Source of the DNA: JANOQP01 sp044227705
GTDB taxonomy: Bacteria; Bacteroidota; Bacteroidia; Chitinophagales; Saprospiraceae
Direction of reading: 5' to 3'
Length of the DNA stretch: 35,817 nucleotides
NCBI GenBank assembly: GCA_044227705.1
Contig: JBGAWE010000013.1
Coordinates: 1-35,817 of the forward strand
Position numbers and translations under genes: made by a program. Positions within the stretch are counted from its first letter, which is position 1. Each line of letters starts with the position of its first letter. Positions 14,638 to 21,945 of the stretch are shown here, one piece after another. The notes under the pieces were generated by a model. That model was not told the DNA's origin and did not search any database. It saw nothing but the letters and a program-made list of their open reading frames with translations.

Positions 14638-15969
14638 ATGCATCGACTCACCGGCCTTCTCGGCATCGCCCTCATCCTCGGCATCGCCTTTTTGATGTCG
14701 AACAACCGCCGCGCCATCAACTGGCGCACCGTCGGCTTCGGCCTCGGCCTCCAATTTTTGCTCGCCCTGTGGGTGCTCTACATGCCCGACGTCCACCTCT
14801 TCGACCTGACGTTCGGCGGCGCGACGCACTGGTTCGGCATCCCGAGCGGCAACTCGGTGCTGCGGGCAGTGGGGGGCGGCATCACGAAGGTCATCGACTT
14901 CTCGCAGGAGGGCGCGGCGTTCATCTTCGGGCCGCTGGTCGACCTGACGGCCGTCTCGAAGGCGTTCGGCGGGCCGGGCGGCTTCATCTTCTTCTTCAAA
15001 ATCATCCCGACCATCCTCTTCGTGGCCGTGCTGATCAACATCGGCTACTATTTCGGCGTCATCCAGCGCATCGTCAAGCTGCTGGCACGGGGGCTTTTTT
15101 GGCTGATGAAAGTGTCGGGTGCGGAGGCTTTGAGCAACATCTCGTCGGCCTTCGTCGGGCAGGTCGAGGCACAGATCATGATAAAGCCCTACCTGAAGGG
15201 CATGACAAAAAGCGAGCTTTTGGCCTCGATGTCGGGCAGTTTTGCCTGCATCTCGGGCGGCGTGATGGCGGCGTACATCGGCCTCGGCGTGCCCGCGCAG
15301 TACCTTTTGGCCGCCTCCATCATGGCCGCCCCGGGCGCTTTGGCCATCTCGAAAATGGTATGGCCCGAGACGGAGCCGTCCGAAACGGCGGGCAGCGTCA
15401 CTTTGAAAGTGGAGAAAAGCCACAGCAACCTCATCGACGCCATCTCCAACGGCTGCGCCGACGGCTGGCGCATCGGCATCAACGTGACGGCGATGCTCAT
15501 CGGCTTCCTCGCGCTCATCGCGCTGATAAACTACATCCTCTCGGGCCTCGGCGACTGGTTCGGCCACCCGGCGTTCAGCCTCGACAGCATCCTCGGCACG
15601 CTGTTCAGCGGCTTCGCCTGGGCGATGGGCGTGCAGGGCGACGAGGTGCTCACCGCCGGCAACCTCATGGGCCAAAAACTCGTGGCCAACGAGTTCGTCG
15701 CCTACAACACCCTCTCGCACTACCTGCCGCAGATGGGCGACGCGCGCAGCCTCGTCAACGGCCACCCGTTGAGCGAGAAGACCATCGCCATCGTCTCGTT
15801 CGCGCTGTGCGGCTTCGCCAATTTCGGCTCGATGGGCATCCAGGTCGGCGGCATCTCGGCGCTCGAGCCGTCGCGGCGGGAGGACCTCACGAAGCTGGTT
15901 TTGCGGGCCTTGATCTGCGGGACGCTGGCCTCGTACATGTCCGCCACGCTGGCCGGGATGCTTCTTTGA
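14638..15969 (+). CDS. concentrative nucleoside transporter (CNT/NupC family)
   Basis: A 443-residue inner-membrane symporter for nucleosides. The N-terminal Nucleos_tra2_N region and the core are clear. Residues 167-190 give NISSAFVGQVEAQIMIKPYL, the first substrate-binding hairpin; NEFVAY (351-356) and CGFANFGSMGIQVGG (391-405) give the second, including the conserved Glu, Phe, Asn and Ser that contact ribose in the Vibrio CNT structure. The usual GQTEA motif reads GQVEA (174-178). The start ATG 14638 gives the normal N-terminus; a longer in-frame start lies upstream but runs through the candidate promoter and palindrome. The following permease gene starts 15 bp after its stop, so the two are likely co-transcribed. 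Confidence 0.94.
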   Translation: MHRLTGLLGIALILGIAFLMSNNRRAINWRTVGFGLGLQFLLALWVLYMPDVHLFDLTFGGATHWFGIPSGNSVLRAVGGGITKVIDFSQEGAAFIFGPLVDLTAVSKAFGGPGGFIFFFKIIPTILFVAVLINIGYYFGVIQRIVKLLARGLFWLMKVSGAEALSNISSAFVGQVEAQIMIKPYLKGMTKSELLASMSGSFACISGGVMAAYIGLGVPAQYLLAASIMAAPGALAISKMVWPETEPSETAGSVTLKVEKSHSNLIDAISNGCADGWRIGINVTAMLIGFLALIALINYILSGLGDWFGHPAFSLDSILGTLFSGFAWAMGVQGDEVLTAGNLMGQKLVANEFVAYNTLSHYLPQMGDARSLVNGHPLSEKTIAIVSFALCGFANFGSMGIQVGGISALEPSRREDLTKLVLRALICGTLASYMSATLAGMLL

Positions 15970-15984
15970 ACCGCCGGTTTTCCG

Positions 15985-17097
15985 ATGCGCACCCTTCTTT
16001 TCATACTGCAAAAGGAGTTCCTCCAAATCCTCCGCAACCGGACGATGCTGCCGCTCATCTTCCTCATGCCGGTCGTGCAGATGGCGCTGTTGAGCTTCGC
16101 GGCCAATTATGAGGTCAAGAACCTGCGCCTTGCAGTCGTCGACCACGACCTCTCGACCACCTCGCGGCAACTGGCCCAGAAGTTCACGGCGAGCGGCTAT
16201 TTCCAGTTGACGGCTTTTGATTTCGATGAAAAAGCGGCCGACGACCACCTCGGACGCGACGGCGTGGACCTCATTCTGGAGATTCCGCCCCATTTTGAAA
16301 AAGACCTTTTCAGGGAAAGCCGTGCCACGCTCGCCGTCCGAGCCAACGCCGTGAACAACGTCAAGGCCGGCCTTGCCTCGGGCTACGCGGCGGGCATCGT
16401 GCGCGACTTCAACCAAGATTTCATCGAGAAAACCGTCGACCAACAGCTTCCAAAATCGGGCATCACGGTCGAATACGCCAACTGGTTCAACCCGCGCCTC
16501 GACTCGAAGACGTTCATGGTGCCTGGCATCCTCGCCGTGTTGGTCTCGATGGTCATCATTTTTTTGACGGCGATAAACCTCGTGCGCGAAAAGGAAATCG
16601 GCACGGCCGAGCAGCTCAACGTCACGCCCGTGCGCCGCTGGCAGGTGATTTTGGGCAAAATCCTGCCGTTCTGGCTCATCGGCCTCGTCATCATGAGCTA
16701 CGGGCTGGCGGTGGCCAAGCTCCTGTTTGGCATCCCGATGCTCGGCTCCTACTGGCTGCTGCTGGCCTTCTCGATGGTCTACATGACAGCCGTCACCGGC
16801 ATCGGCATCCTTGTCTCGACGACCGCCGAGACGCAGCAGCAGGCGATGTTCACGTCGTGGTTTTTCCTTGTCATCCTGTTGCTTTTGTCGGGATTGTTCA
16901 CCCCCGTCGACTCGATGCCGTTGGCCGCGCAGCGGTTCAATCTGGCAAGCCCGCTCTACTATTTCGTCGACGTAATGCGGCTGGTGATGCTCAAAGGGGC
17001 GGGTTTTGAGGACATCAAAGGGCAGTTCGTGGCCGTCGGCGGGCTGGCGGTCTTGTTCAACGGGCTGGCCGTCTGGCGGTACCGGAAGACGAGCTGA
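15985..17097 (+). CDS. ABC-2 type transporter permease (YhhJ-like), orphan
   Basis: A 370-residue permease subunit of an ABC exporter. It has one N-terminal membrane segment (about 21-40), a periplasmic domain of about 135 residues (41-177), then five membrane segments (about 178-198, 224-246, 253-278, 289-306 and 345-363). The cytoplasmic loop REKEIGTAEQLNVTPVRRWQ (201-220) is the conserved ABC-2 coupling segment. The extended periplasmic domain is typical of YhhJ/YbhR-type permeases that work with an ATPase and a membrane-fusion protein; neither is adjacent here. The gene begins 15 bp after the nucleoside transporter. Substrate unknown. Confidence 0.92.
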   Translation: MRTLLFILQKEFLQILRNRTMLPLIFLMPVVQMALLSFAANYEVKNLRLAVVDHDLSTTSRQLAQKFTASGYFQLTAFDFDEKAADDHLGRDGVDLILEIPPHFEKDLFRESRATLAVRANAVNNVKAGLASGYAAGIVRDFNQDFIEKTVDQQLPKSGITVEYANWFNPRLDSKTFMVPGILAVLVSMVIIFLTAINLVREKEIGTAEQLNVTPVRRWQVILGKILPFWLIGLVIMSYGLAVAKLLFGIPMLGSYWLLLAFSMVYMTAVTGIGILVSTTAETQQQAMFTSWFFLVILLLLSGLFTPVDSMPLAAQRFNLASPLYYFVDVMRLVMLKGAGFEDIKGQFVAVGGLAVLFNGLAVWRYRKTS

Positions 17098-17122
17098 CCG
17101 CCTGTCGGCTCGCCGGTTTTGA

Positions 17123-17130
17123 TAGGTTTG
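17123..17130 (+). promoter_or_regulatory. candidate -7 promoter element for tcdA
   Basis: TAGGTTTG matches the Bacteroidota -7 consensus TAnnTTTG exactly and sits 39 bp before the ATG at 17170. No clear TTG -33 element is found at the usual distance, so confidence is limited. Confidence 0.35.
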
Positions 17131-17169
17131 CCGCGCCTTTTTTGCTTGTTTACTTTTTCCTTCTCAATC

Positions 17170-17919
17170 ATGGGAAACCCGGACATCGCCCCCCACTGGC
17201 TGCAGCGCACGGAGCTGCTCATCGGCGCGGCCAACCTAGAAAAGCTGAAAAAGCTCAACATCCTCGTCGTCGGCCTCGGCGGCGTGGGGAGCTACGCGGC
17301 GGAGTTCCTCGCCCGCGTCGGCGTCGGACGCATGACCATCGTCGACGGCGACACGGTCGACCTGACCAACGCCAACCGCCAACTGCCCGCCATGCAGACC
17401 ACCGTCGGCCAGTCGAAAGCCGACCTGATGGCCGAGCGAATCCGGGGCATCAACCCCGAGATTGAATTGACGGTCGTCAAAAAATTCCTCCAGCCGGGCG
17501 ACGCGGAGGGCCTCATCACGAAAGAATTCAGTTGGGTGCTAGACTGCATCGACTCCATCCAGCCCAAACAGTACCTCCTCGTCCGCTGCAAGGCGCTCGG
17601 CATCAAGGTCGTCAGCTCGATGGGCGCGGGCGGCCGCATGGACCCGACGCAGCTCAAAATGACCGACATCTCGCGCTGCTACAACTGCCCCATGGGCCAG
17701 TCCGTGCGGAAAGGGTTGAAAAGGAAGGGTGTCTATCGCGGCATTCCCGTCGTCTTCTCGACCGAGCTGGTGCGCCGCGAGACGTGCATGGTGACGGACG
17801 GGAGCCGGTTCAAAAAGTCCTTTTACGGCACGATTTCATACATCCCCGCGCTGTTCGGCCTCTACATGGCCAGCCACATCGTCCGCTCGGTGACGGAGCC
17901 GGGCTATCGGGTGAAATGA
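17170..17919 (+). CDS. tcdA: tRNA threonylcarbamoyladenosine dehydratase TcdA (CsdL)
   Basis: A 249-residue ThiF/E1-like enzyme that uses ATP to cyclise t6A37 of tRNA to ct6A. The nucleotide-binding loop GLGGVGSYAAE is at 35-45, followed by IVDGDTVDLTNANRQL (57-72), where the acidic residues and the Asn-Arg pair bind ATP as in E1 enzymes. ISRCYNCPMGQSVRKGLKRKG is the TcdA-specific segment after the core, and SYIPALFGLYMASHIVR forms the C-terminal helix. The length fits the family (about 250-270). ATG 17170 was preferred over an upstream in-frame ATG because the protein then starts like known TcdA (PHWLQRTELLIG). It is followed by a strong hairpin shared with the convergent gene. Confidence 0.95.
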   Translation: MGNPDIAPHWLQRTELLIGAANLEKLKKLNILVVGLGGVGSYAAEFLARVGVGRMTIVDGDTVDLTNANRQLPAMQTTVGQSKADLMAERIRGINPEIELTVVKKFLQPGDAEGLITKEFSWVLDCIDSIQPKQYLLVRCKALGIKVVSSMGAGGRMDPTQLKMTDISRCYNCPMGQSVRKGLKRKGVYRGIPVVFSTELVRRETCMVTDGSRFKKSFYGTISYIPALFGLYMASHIVRSVTEPGYRVK

Positions 17920-17934
17920 CTGGTGGCTTTACCA

Positions 17935-17964
17935 GCGGCTGCCCGAGGCATCGGGCAGCCGCTT
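17935..17964 (+). terminator. 12-bp hairpin terminator between convergent genes
   Basis: GCGGCTGCCCGA (17935-17946) and TCGGGCAGCCGC (17951-17962) form a perfect 12-bp stem with the loop GGCA. A broken T-tract (TTCTGCTTT) follows on the + strand. It lies 15 bp after the tcdA stop and 29 bp before the stop of the leftward gene, so it may serve both; the weak T-tract makes pure intrinsic termination less certain. Confidence 0.75.
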
Positions 17965-17991
17965 CTGCTTTGCTGTTCAGGTTTGGGCGAA

Positions 17992-18687
17992 TCAGTTCCG
18001 CCCGGTCGCCGTCGGCTTCTTCGTCGAGGCTACGTTTGGCTTGTCGGTCGTGCCGTCGCTGATGCGGTTGACGACGAGCTGCTCGGTCTCGTCGCGCAGG
18101 CGCATGGCGATTTTGTAGTTGCCGACGGGCAGGTTGCGGAAGTCGAGCCGCAGGTCGTTGAGGCCGTTGACGAGGGCCATCGAGCCGGTCTCGACTTCGG
18201 CGTTGCGCGAGTCGATGACGGCCCAGTTCATCAGGCCCTCGACGGTGCAGTCGAGCGTGACTTTGAACTCCTTTGTGACCTCGGTGCGCGACATGGCGAC
18301 GACGGAAAGCTCGTTTTTCAGCTTCTTTTCAAAGATGGTCACGGCGGAAAGGCTGGCCGTTCCGTCGTTCGTCAGTTCGCGGAGGCGGTAGAAGCTGCGC
18401 TTGCTCGCCGCGCCGACGTCCATGAAGTGGTAGCTGTGGTCGACGGCCGAGAAGCCGACGGCCTGAACCGTGCCGAGGTCCTCGAACTTGAGGCCGTCGG
18501 CACTCTTTTCGAGGACGAACATCTGCATGTCGCTCTCGTAGTTGGTCGCCCATTCGAGCAGGGTGCCGATGGGCAGTTCCGTGCCTTTCAGCGGCTGCGA
18601 GTAGTTGACCTCCGCCATCGAGGCGAGCGGGCCGACCATGCAGGCTGCCAAAAGGCTCGTTTGGACAAAAAGGCTGAAGCGTGTCAT
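17992..18687 (-). CDS. exported protein of unknown function with fibronectin-like region
   Basis: A 231-residue protein. Residues 1-25 are a signal sequence (SLFVQTSLLAACMVGPLASMA); it contains LLAAC, so lipidation at Cys16 is possible, but cleavage after SMA is the better fit. Residues about 40-100 (LLEWATNYESDMQMFVLEKSADGLKFEDLGTV through YHFMDVGAASKRSFYRLRE) match the pattern of fibronectin-like modules common in Bacteroidota secreted proteins. A second beta domain follows, ending near VNRISDG, and then a short disordered tail rich in Thr, Lys and Pro. There is no T9SS tail. The start ATG 18687 is fixed by a strong Shine-Dalgarno 5 nt upstream, unlike any other gene here. Longer in-frame translation upstream is non-coding. 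Confidence 0.82.
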   Translation of the reverse strand: MTRFSLFVQTSLLAACMVGPLASMAEVNYSQPLKGTELPIGTLLEWATNYESDMQMFVLEKSADGLKFEDLGTVQAVGFSAVDHSYHFMDVGAASKRSFYRLRELTNDGTASLSAVTIFEKKLKNELSVVAMSRTEVTKEFKVTLDCTVEGLMNWAVIDSRNAEVETGSMALVNGLNDLRLDFRNLPVGNYKIAMRLRDETEQLVVNRISDGTTDKPNVASTKKPTATGRN

Positions 18688-18690
18688 GAT

Positions 18691-18699
18691 GACCTCCTT
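18691..18699 (-). promoter_or_regulatory. strong Shine-Dalgarno sequence
   Basis: Read on the - strand the sequence is AAGGAGGTC ATC ATG: a full anti-SD complement ending 5 nt (after GGAGG) before the start at 18687. Every other start in this window lacks such a site, as is normal in Bacteroidota, so this one decides the start and suggests special translation. Confidence 0.8.
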
Positions 18700-18809
18700 T
18701 TTAAAGATTATGCCCAAAAATCTGCGGGTTTTCCGCATCCGCGATGACACGAAACCGGGTTGCTGTGACGGTGCTTTTGCGGGGCCGCCGTTAAAAAAGT
18801 TAAGGGCGG

Positions 18810-18832
18810 CCGGGGCGGCGGTTAAGCCCCGG
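18810..18832. repeat. GC-rich hairpin in divergent leader region
   Basis: CCGGGGC (18810-18816) pairs with GCCCCGG (18826-18832) across a 9-nt loop, within the 216-bp gap between the divergent genes at 18687 and 18904. The surrounding sequence repeats GGCGG and GTTAA words (GTTAAAAAAGTTAAGG, GGTTAAGCC, GGTTAAAGG). This may be a leader structure or operator cluster; no protein is encoded here. Confidence 0.4.
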
Positions 18833-18903
18833 TTAAAGGGCCAACCAGGCTTCCGGGCCGGTCGTTGGGCCGAGGTAGTTTCAACCAAAATTTGAAGAAA
18901 ACC

Positions 18904-19452
18904 ATGTCAAAGTCTCTGAATCTCGCTGTTTTCACGGCCCTTGTCGGCCTCGCCGCCTGCAGCCCGACGCTCTCGCCGTTCACGCGCAGCGTCTATGAAA
19001 AATCGAACTTGAGCGACGAGGCGCTCAAAAAAGTGCAGTTCTACCTCTCCGACGACCTCGTGCTGACGAGGGATGTCGAGGAGGGCGGCACGGCCGAAAT
19101 CCTCGGCGGCAAAATCAAGATGCAGAATGGCCGAAAGGTCGAAATCGTCCGATTCGAGCGCGGCACGCCGGGCGTGTTCCTGTTCCGACCGGAGGACGAC
19201 CACTTCGCAATCTCGTTCGAGAGCGGCGACGACACGCGCTTTCTCGTCTTCGGCCCGAACCCGAAAATGGACGGCCGCTACGTCCTCCTCGCCAGCGAAT
19301 GGAAAGACCGACGTGGTAAAGTCACCTACGCCGGGCAGAAGTTCGAGACAAACGAGGCGGCGCACTTTCTCAACCTCATGGTCGACCTGCGGCGCATCCG
19401 GACGGAGGAGGTCGACAGTCGGCGGGCGAAGGGGCGGAAGGTCGATGGGTGA
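18904..19452 (+). CDS. lipoprotein of unknown function
   Basis: A 182-residue protein with the lipobox GLAAC and Cys19 as the predicted lipidated residue. The mature chain begins SPTLSPFTRSVYEKSNLSDE and is beta-rich: KKVQFYLSDDLVLTRDV, TAEILGGKIKMQNGRKVEIVRF and TPGVFLFRPEDDHFAISF. A late segment KVTYAGQKFE is followed by FLNLMVDLRRI and a basic tail. I believe similar small lipoproteins occur in Bacteroidota but know of no assigned function. ATG 18904 was chosen because it begins the signal peptide. It ends 60 bp before nadB, with a large hairpin between them. Confidence 0.8.
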   Translation: MSKSLNLAVFTALVGLAACSPTLSPFTRSVYEKSNLSDEALKKVQFYLSDDLVLTRDVEEGGTAEILGGKIKMQNGRKVEIVRFERGTPGVFLFRPEDDHFAISFESGDDTRFLVFGPNPKMDGRYVLLASEWKDRRGKVTYAGQKFETNEAAHFLNLMVDLRRIRTEEVDSRRAKGRKVDG

Positions 19453-19454
19453 GT

Positions 19455-19503
19455 TTTTTCGATGGGCGAAGCCGACCGGTTTCGACATTCGCCCATCGAA
19501 AAA
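19455..19503 (+). promoter_or_regulatory. 15-bp perfect inverted repeat in the nadB leader
   Basis: TTTTTCGATGGGCGA (19455-19469) and TCGCCCATCGAAAAA (19489-19503) are exact complements around a 19-nt spacer. The right arm ends 9 bp before the nadB ATG (19513) and the left arm starts 2 bp after the lipoprotein stop. GCCTTTTTC follows the right arm. It could be a terminator or attenuator for the lipoprotein transcript, an mRNA structure controlling nadB translation, or a repressor site. An additional TCGATGGG copy lies at 19442-19449, giving a short direct repeat with the left arm. Confidence 0.7.
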
Positions 19504-19512
19504 GCCTTTTTC

Positions 19513-21129
19513 ATGCAAAAAGAACAAACCCAGACCGACGTCCTCATCATCGGCTGCGGCGTGGCCGGGCTGACGCTCGCCATCAAGACCGCCCGCCGTT
19601 TCCCCGAAAAGAACATCACCGTCATCACCAAGACCGAGGCGGGCGAGACGAACACCCGATACGCGCAGGGCGGAATCGCCGCCGTCTGGGATTTTGACAA
19701 GGACAGTTTCGAGAAGCACATCGCCGATACGCTCGACGCGGGCGACGGGCTTTGCAAGCCGGACATCGTTAGAATCGTGGTGGAAGAAGGGCCGGAAAGA
19801 GTCCGAGAACTCATCGAGTGGGGCGCAAAATTCGACCTCGAAAAAACCGGCCACGAGTACGACCTCGCCCGAGAGGGCGGCCACTCCGAGCACCGAATCC
19901 TCCATTACAAAGACCTGACGGGCTTTGAAATCCAGCGGGCCTTGCTCGAAAAGGCCCGGCAGTTCCCCAATCTCGAACTTCGGGAGCGCGTATTCGCGCT
20001 CGACCTTTTGACGCAGCACCACCTCGGCCGCATGGTCATCCGCGTCTCGCCGGGCATCGACTGCTACGGCTGCTACGCCCTCGATGAAAAAACGGGCGAC
20101 ATCGAGACCATCCTCGCCCGCGTCACCGTCGTGGCGACGGGCGGCGCCGGGCAGGTCTACAAGGCGACGACCAACCCAGTCATCGCCACCGGCGACGGCA
20201 TCGCGATGGTCTACCGGGCGAAGGGGCGGGTGGAGAACATGGAGTTCATGCAGTTCCACCCGACGTCGCTCTACAACCCGGCGGGCGAGTCGCCGTCGTT
20301 CCTCGTGAGCGAGGCGGTGCGTGGCTTCGGGGCGATTTTGAAAACGAAAGAGGGCGCCGAGTTCATGCAGCACTACGACCCGCGCGGCTCCCTCGCCCCG
20401 CGCGACATCGTGGCCCGCGCCATCGACGCGGAGATGAAAAAGCGCGGCGAAGAGTGCATGTGGCTCGACTGCCGCCACCTCAACCGCGAGGACTTCCTCG
20501 CCCACTTTCCCACGATTTACGAAAAATGCCGCTCGCTCGGCATCGACCCGATGGAGCGCATGGTGCCCGTCGTGCCTGCCTGCCACTACACCTGCGGAGG
20601 GATCTTGGTCGATTCCGTCGGCAAAAGCTCGATAAACCGCCTGTTCGCGGCGGGCGAGTGCAGCTCGACGGGCTTGCACGGGGCGAACCGGCTTGCCTCG
20701 AACTCGCTGCTCGAGGGCCTCGTTTTTGCCCACCGCATCTTTTTGGAAATCGAAAAAGGCCTGGAAAGCTGGCCCATCCAACAAGGCCTCCCCGACTGGA
20801 ACGCCGAGGGGACGACCGCCCCCGAGGAGCTTGTCCTCATCACCCAGAGCGGGAAGGAGCTGCGGGAGATCATGTCGAACTACGTCGGCATCGTCCGCTC
20901 GAACGTCCGTTTGAAGCGCGCGCTCGACCGGCTTTTCCTCCTCCACACGGAGACGGAGGAACTCTACAAAACGGCCATCATCTCCCCGCAACTGATGGAA
21001 CTGCGCAACCTCATCACCAACGCCTACCTCATCTCCCGCTCGGCGACGCACCGGCGCGAGAGCCGGGGCCTGCACTTCACGACCGACTACCCGGGGCAGG
21101 CGGCGTTTTTGGAAATGTCGGTGCTGTGA
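19513..21129 (+). CDS. nadB: L-aspartate oxidase NadB
   Basis: A 538-residue FAD enzyme that oxidises L-aspartate to iminoaspartate, the first step of de novo NAD synthesis with NadA. The FAD-binding loop is IIGCGVAGL (12-20). The family signatures follow in order: NTRYAQGGIAA (47-57), the substrate-capping region with EGGHSEHRI (121-129), FHPTSL (248-253), LAPRDIVARAID (294-305, containing the Arg that acts in catalysis in E. coli NadB), YTCGGI and GECSSTGLHGANRLASNSLLEG. The C-terminal helical domain is complete. Length is close to E. coli NadB (540). ATG 19513 was preferred over an in-frame ATG at 19462, which lies inside the leader hairpin. No nadA or nadC is adjacent. Confidence 0.97.
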   Translation: MQKEQTQTDVLIIGCGVAGLTLAIKTARRFPEKNITVITKTEAGETNTRYAQGGIAAVWDFDKDSFEKHIADTLDAGDGLCKPDIVRIVVEEGPERVRELIEWGAKFDLEKTGHEYDLAREGGHSEHRILHYKDLTGFEIQRALLEKARQFPNLELRERVFALDLLTQHHLGRMVIRVSPGIDCYGCYALDEKTGDIETILARVTVVATGGAGQVYKATTNPVIATGDGIAMVYRAKGRVENMEFMQFHPTSLYNPAGESPSFLVSEAVRGFGAILKTKEGAEFMQHYDPRGSLAPRDIVARAIDAEMKKRGEECMWLDCRHLNREDFLAHFPTIYEKCRSLGIDPMERMVPVVPACHYTCGGILVDSVGKSSINRLFAAGECSSTGLHGANRLASNSLLEGLVFAHRIFLEIEKGLESWPIQQGLPDWNAEGTTAPEELVLITQSGKELREIMSNYVGIVRSNVRLKRALDRLFLLHTETEELYKTAIISPQLMELRNLITNAYLISRSATHRRESRGLHFTTDYPGQAAFLEMSVL

Positions 21130-21133
21130 GCGG

Positions 21134-21886
21134 TCAGTATCGAACGCCCCAATACGGCACCTCCTCCGCCTTCCGCTTCTCCGCAAAATGCCGCCCGATT
21201 TTCGCCTGATAGTCGGCCTCGCTGATGGTCTTCACCTTCTTCTTTTTGGGCAAATCCAGCTCGCCCTCCGCCAGCGGCCGCAGCTCGATTTTGTCGGCCG
21301 AGACAATCATCCCGCCGTTGTTCACATTGATTTCGAGCAATAGGCCTGGCAGCCCGCCGAGCCTTTCCGGCCCCGCCTGAACCGGCAGGTCGAGCGCGAA
21401 CCAGCCGACGATGCGCTGCTTTTTGACCGTGTCCACTGTCTCCGCGCTCATGCAGACGTGGCCGGCGACCTCTTTCAGCTCGTTCAAAACCTTCCATCGG
21501 ACGGGTGCGATGCTGTCCTCCACGAGCCAAGTCTTGTCGAGCAGGGTTACGAGGTCGCGCTCGCGGTTCTTCTCGCGGTCGCGGGTGACGCAGAAATCGT
21601 CTTTCCGCCACGAGAAGTTGCCGCCCCGGTCGGGTTCGGCAGGCTCGTCGGAGTCCTCGTACTTGCTGTGTTTCTCGTCGAAAAAGAGGTTTGCATAAGT
21701 CTTCCACTCCGAGCGGTTTCCCCAGACGTAAGCCGCCTTCTCGCGCTGCTGCGGCGATATGTAGTCGACGGCGGCCAGCTTTTTCGTCCAGTTGTGGGTG
21801 ATGAGATATCGGACTTTCCCGCTCATCGGCTGCTGGGCGAGCAGTTGGAGCGGGAGGAGAAAGGCGAGAATCAGCAGGTTTTTCAT
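21134..21886 (-). CDS. GLPGLI family protein
   Basis: A 250-residue exported protein of the GLPGLI (Porph_ging) family, named for a motif that here reads GLPGLLLEIN (178-187). Residues 1-18 form the signal peptide (LLILAFLLPLQLLAQ). The body shows the family features: KVRYLITHNWTKKLAA near the N-terminus, NLFFDEKHSKYE, a C-V-T-R-D segment, TWLVEDSIAPVRWKVLNE and DTVKKQRIVGWFALDLP just before the motif. The molecular role is unknown. It begins 59 bp after the outer-membrane barrel gene on the same strand, an association often seen in Bacteroidota, so the two proteins probably cooperate at the outer membrane. Its stop is 4 bp from that of nadB. Confidence 0.9.
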   Translation of the reverse strand: MKNLLILAFLLPLQLLAQQPMSGKVRYLITHNWTKKLAAVDYISPQQREKAAYVWGNRSEWKTYANLFFDEKHSKYEDSDEPAEPDRGGNFSWRKDDFCVTRDREKNRERDLVTLLDKTWLVEDSIAPVRWKVLNELKEVAGHVCMSAETVDTVKKQRIVGWFALDLPVQAGPERLGGLPGLLLEINVNNGGMIVSADKIELRPLAEGELDLPKKKKVKTISEADYQAKIGRHFAEKRKAEEVPYWGVRY

Positions 21887-21945
21887 GAAAAAAGAATGGG
21901 TTGTTTTTCCGGTTTCGGAAGGCAGATCAGACAGCGGCAGCGGCT

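Noticed and set aside
14587..16443. A 618-codon - strand frame over the nucleoside transporter and permease
   Set aside because: Charged, His/Asp/Arg-rich antisense composition crossing two well-identified genes; no domain recognised.
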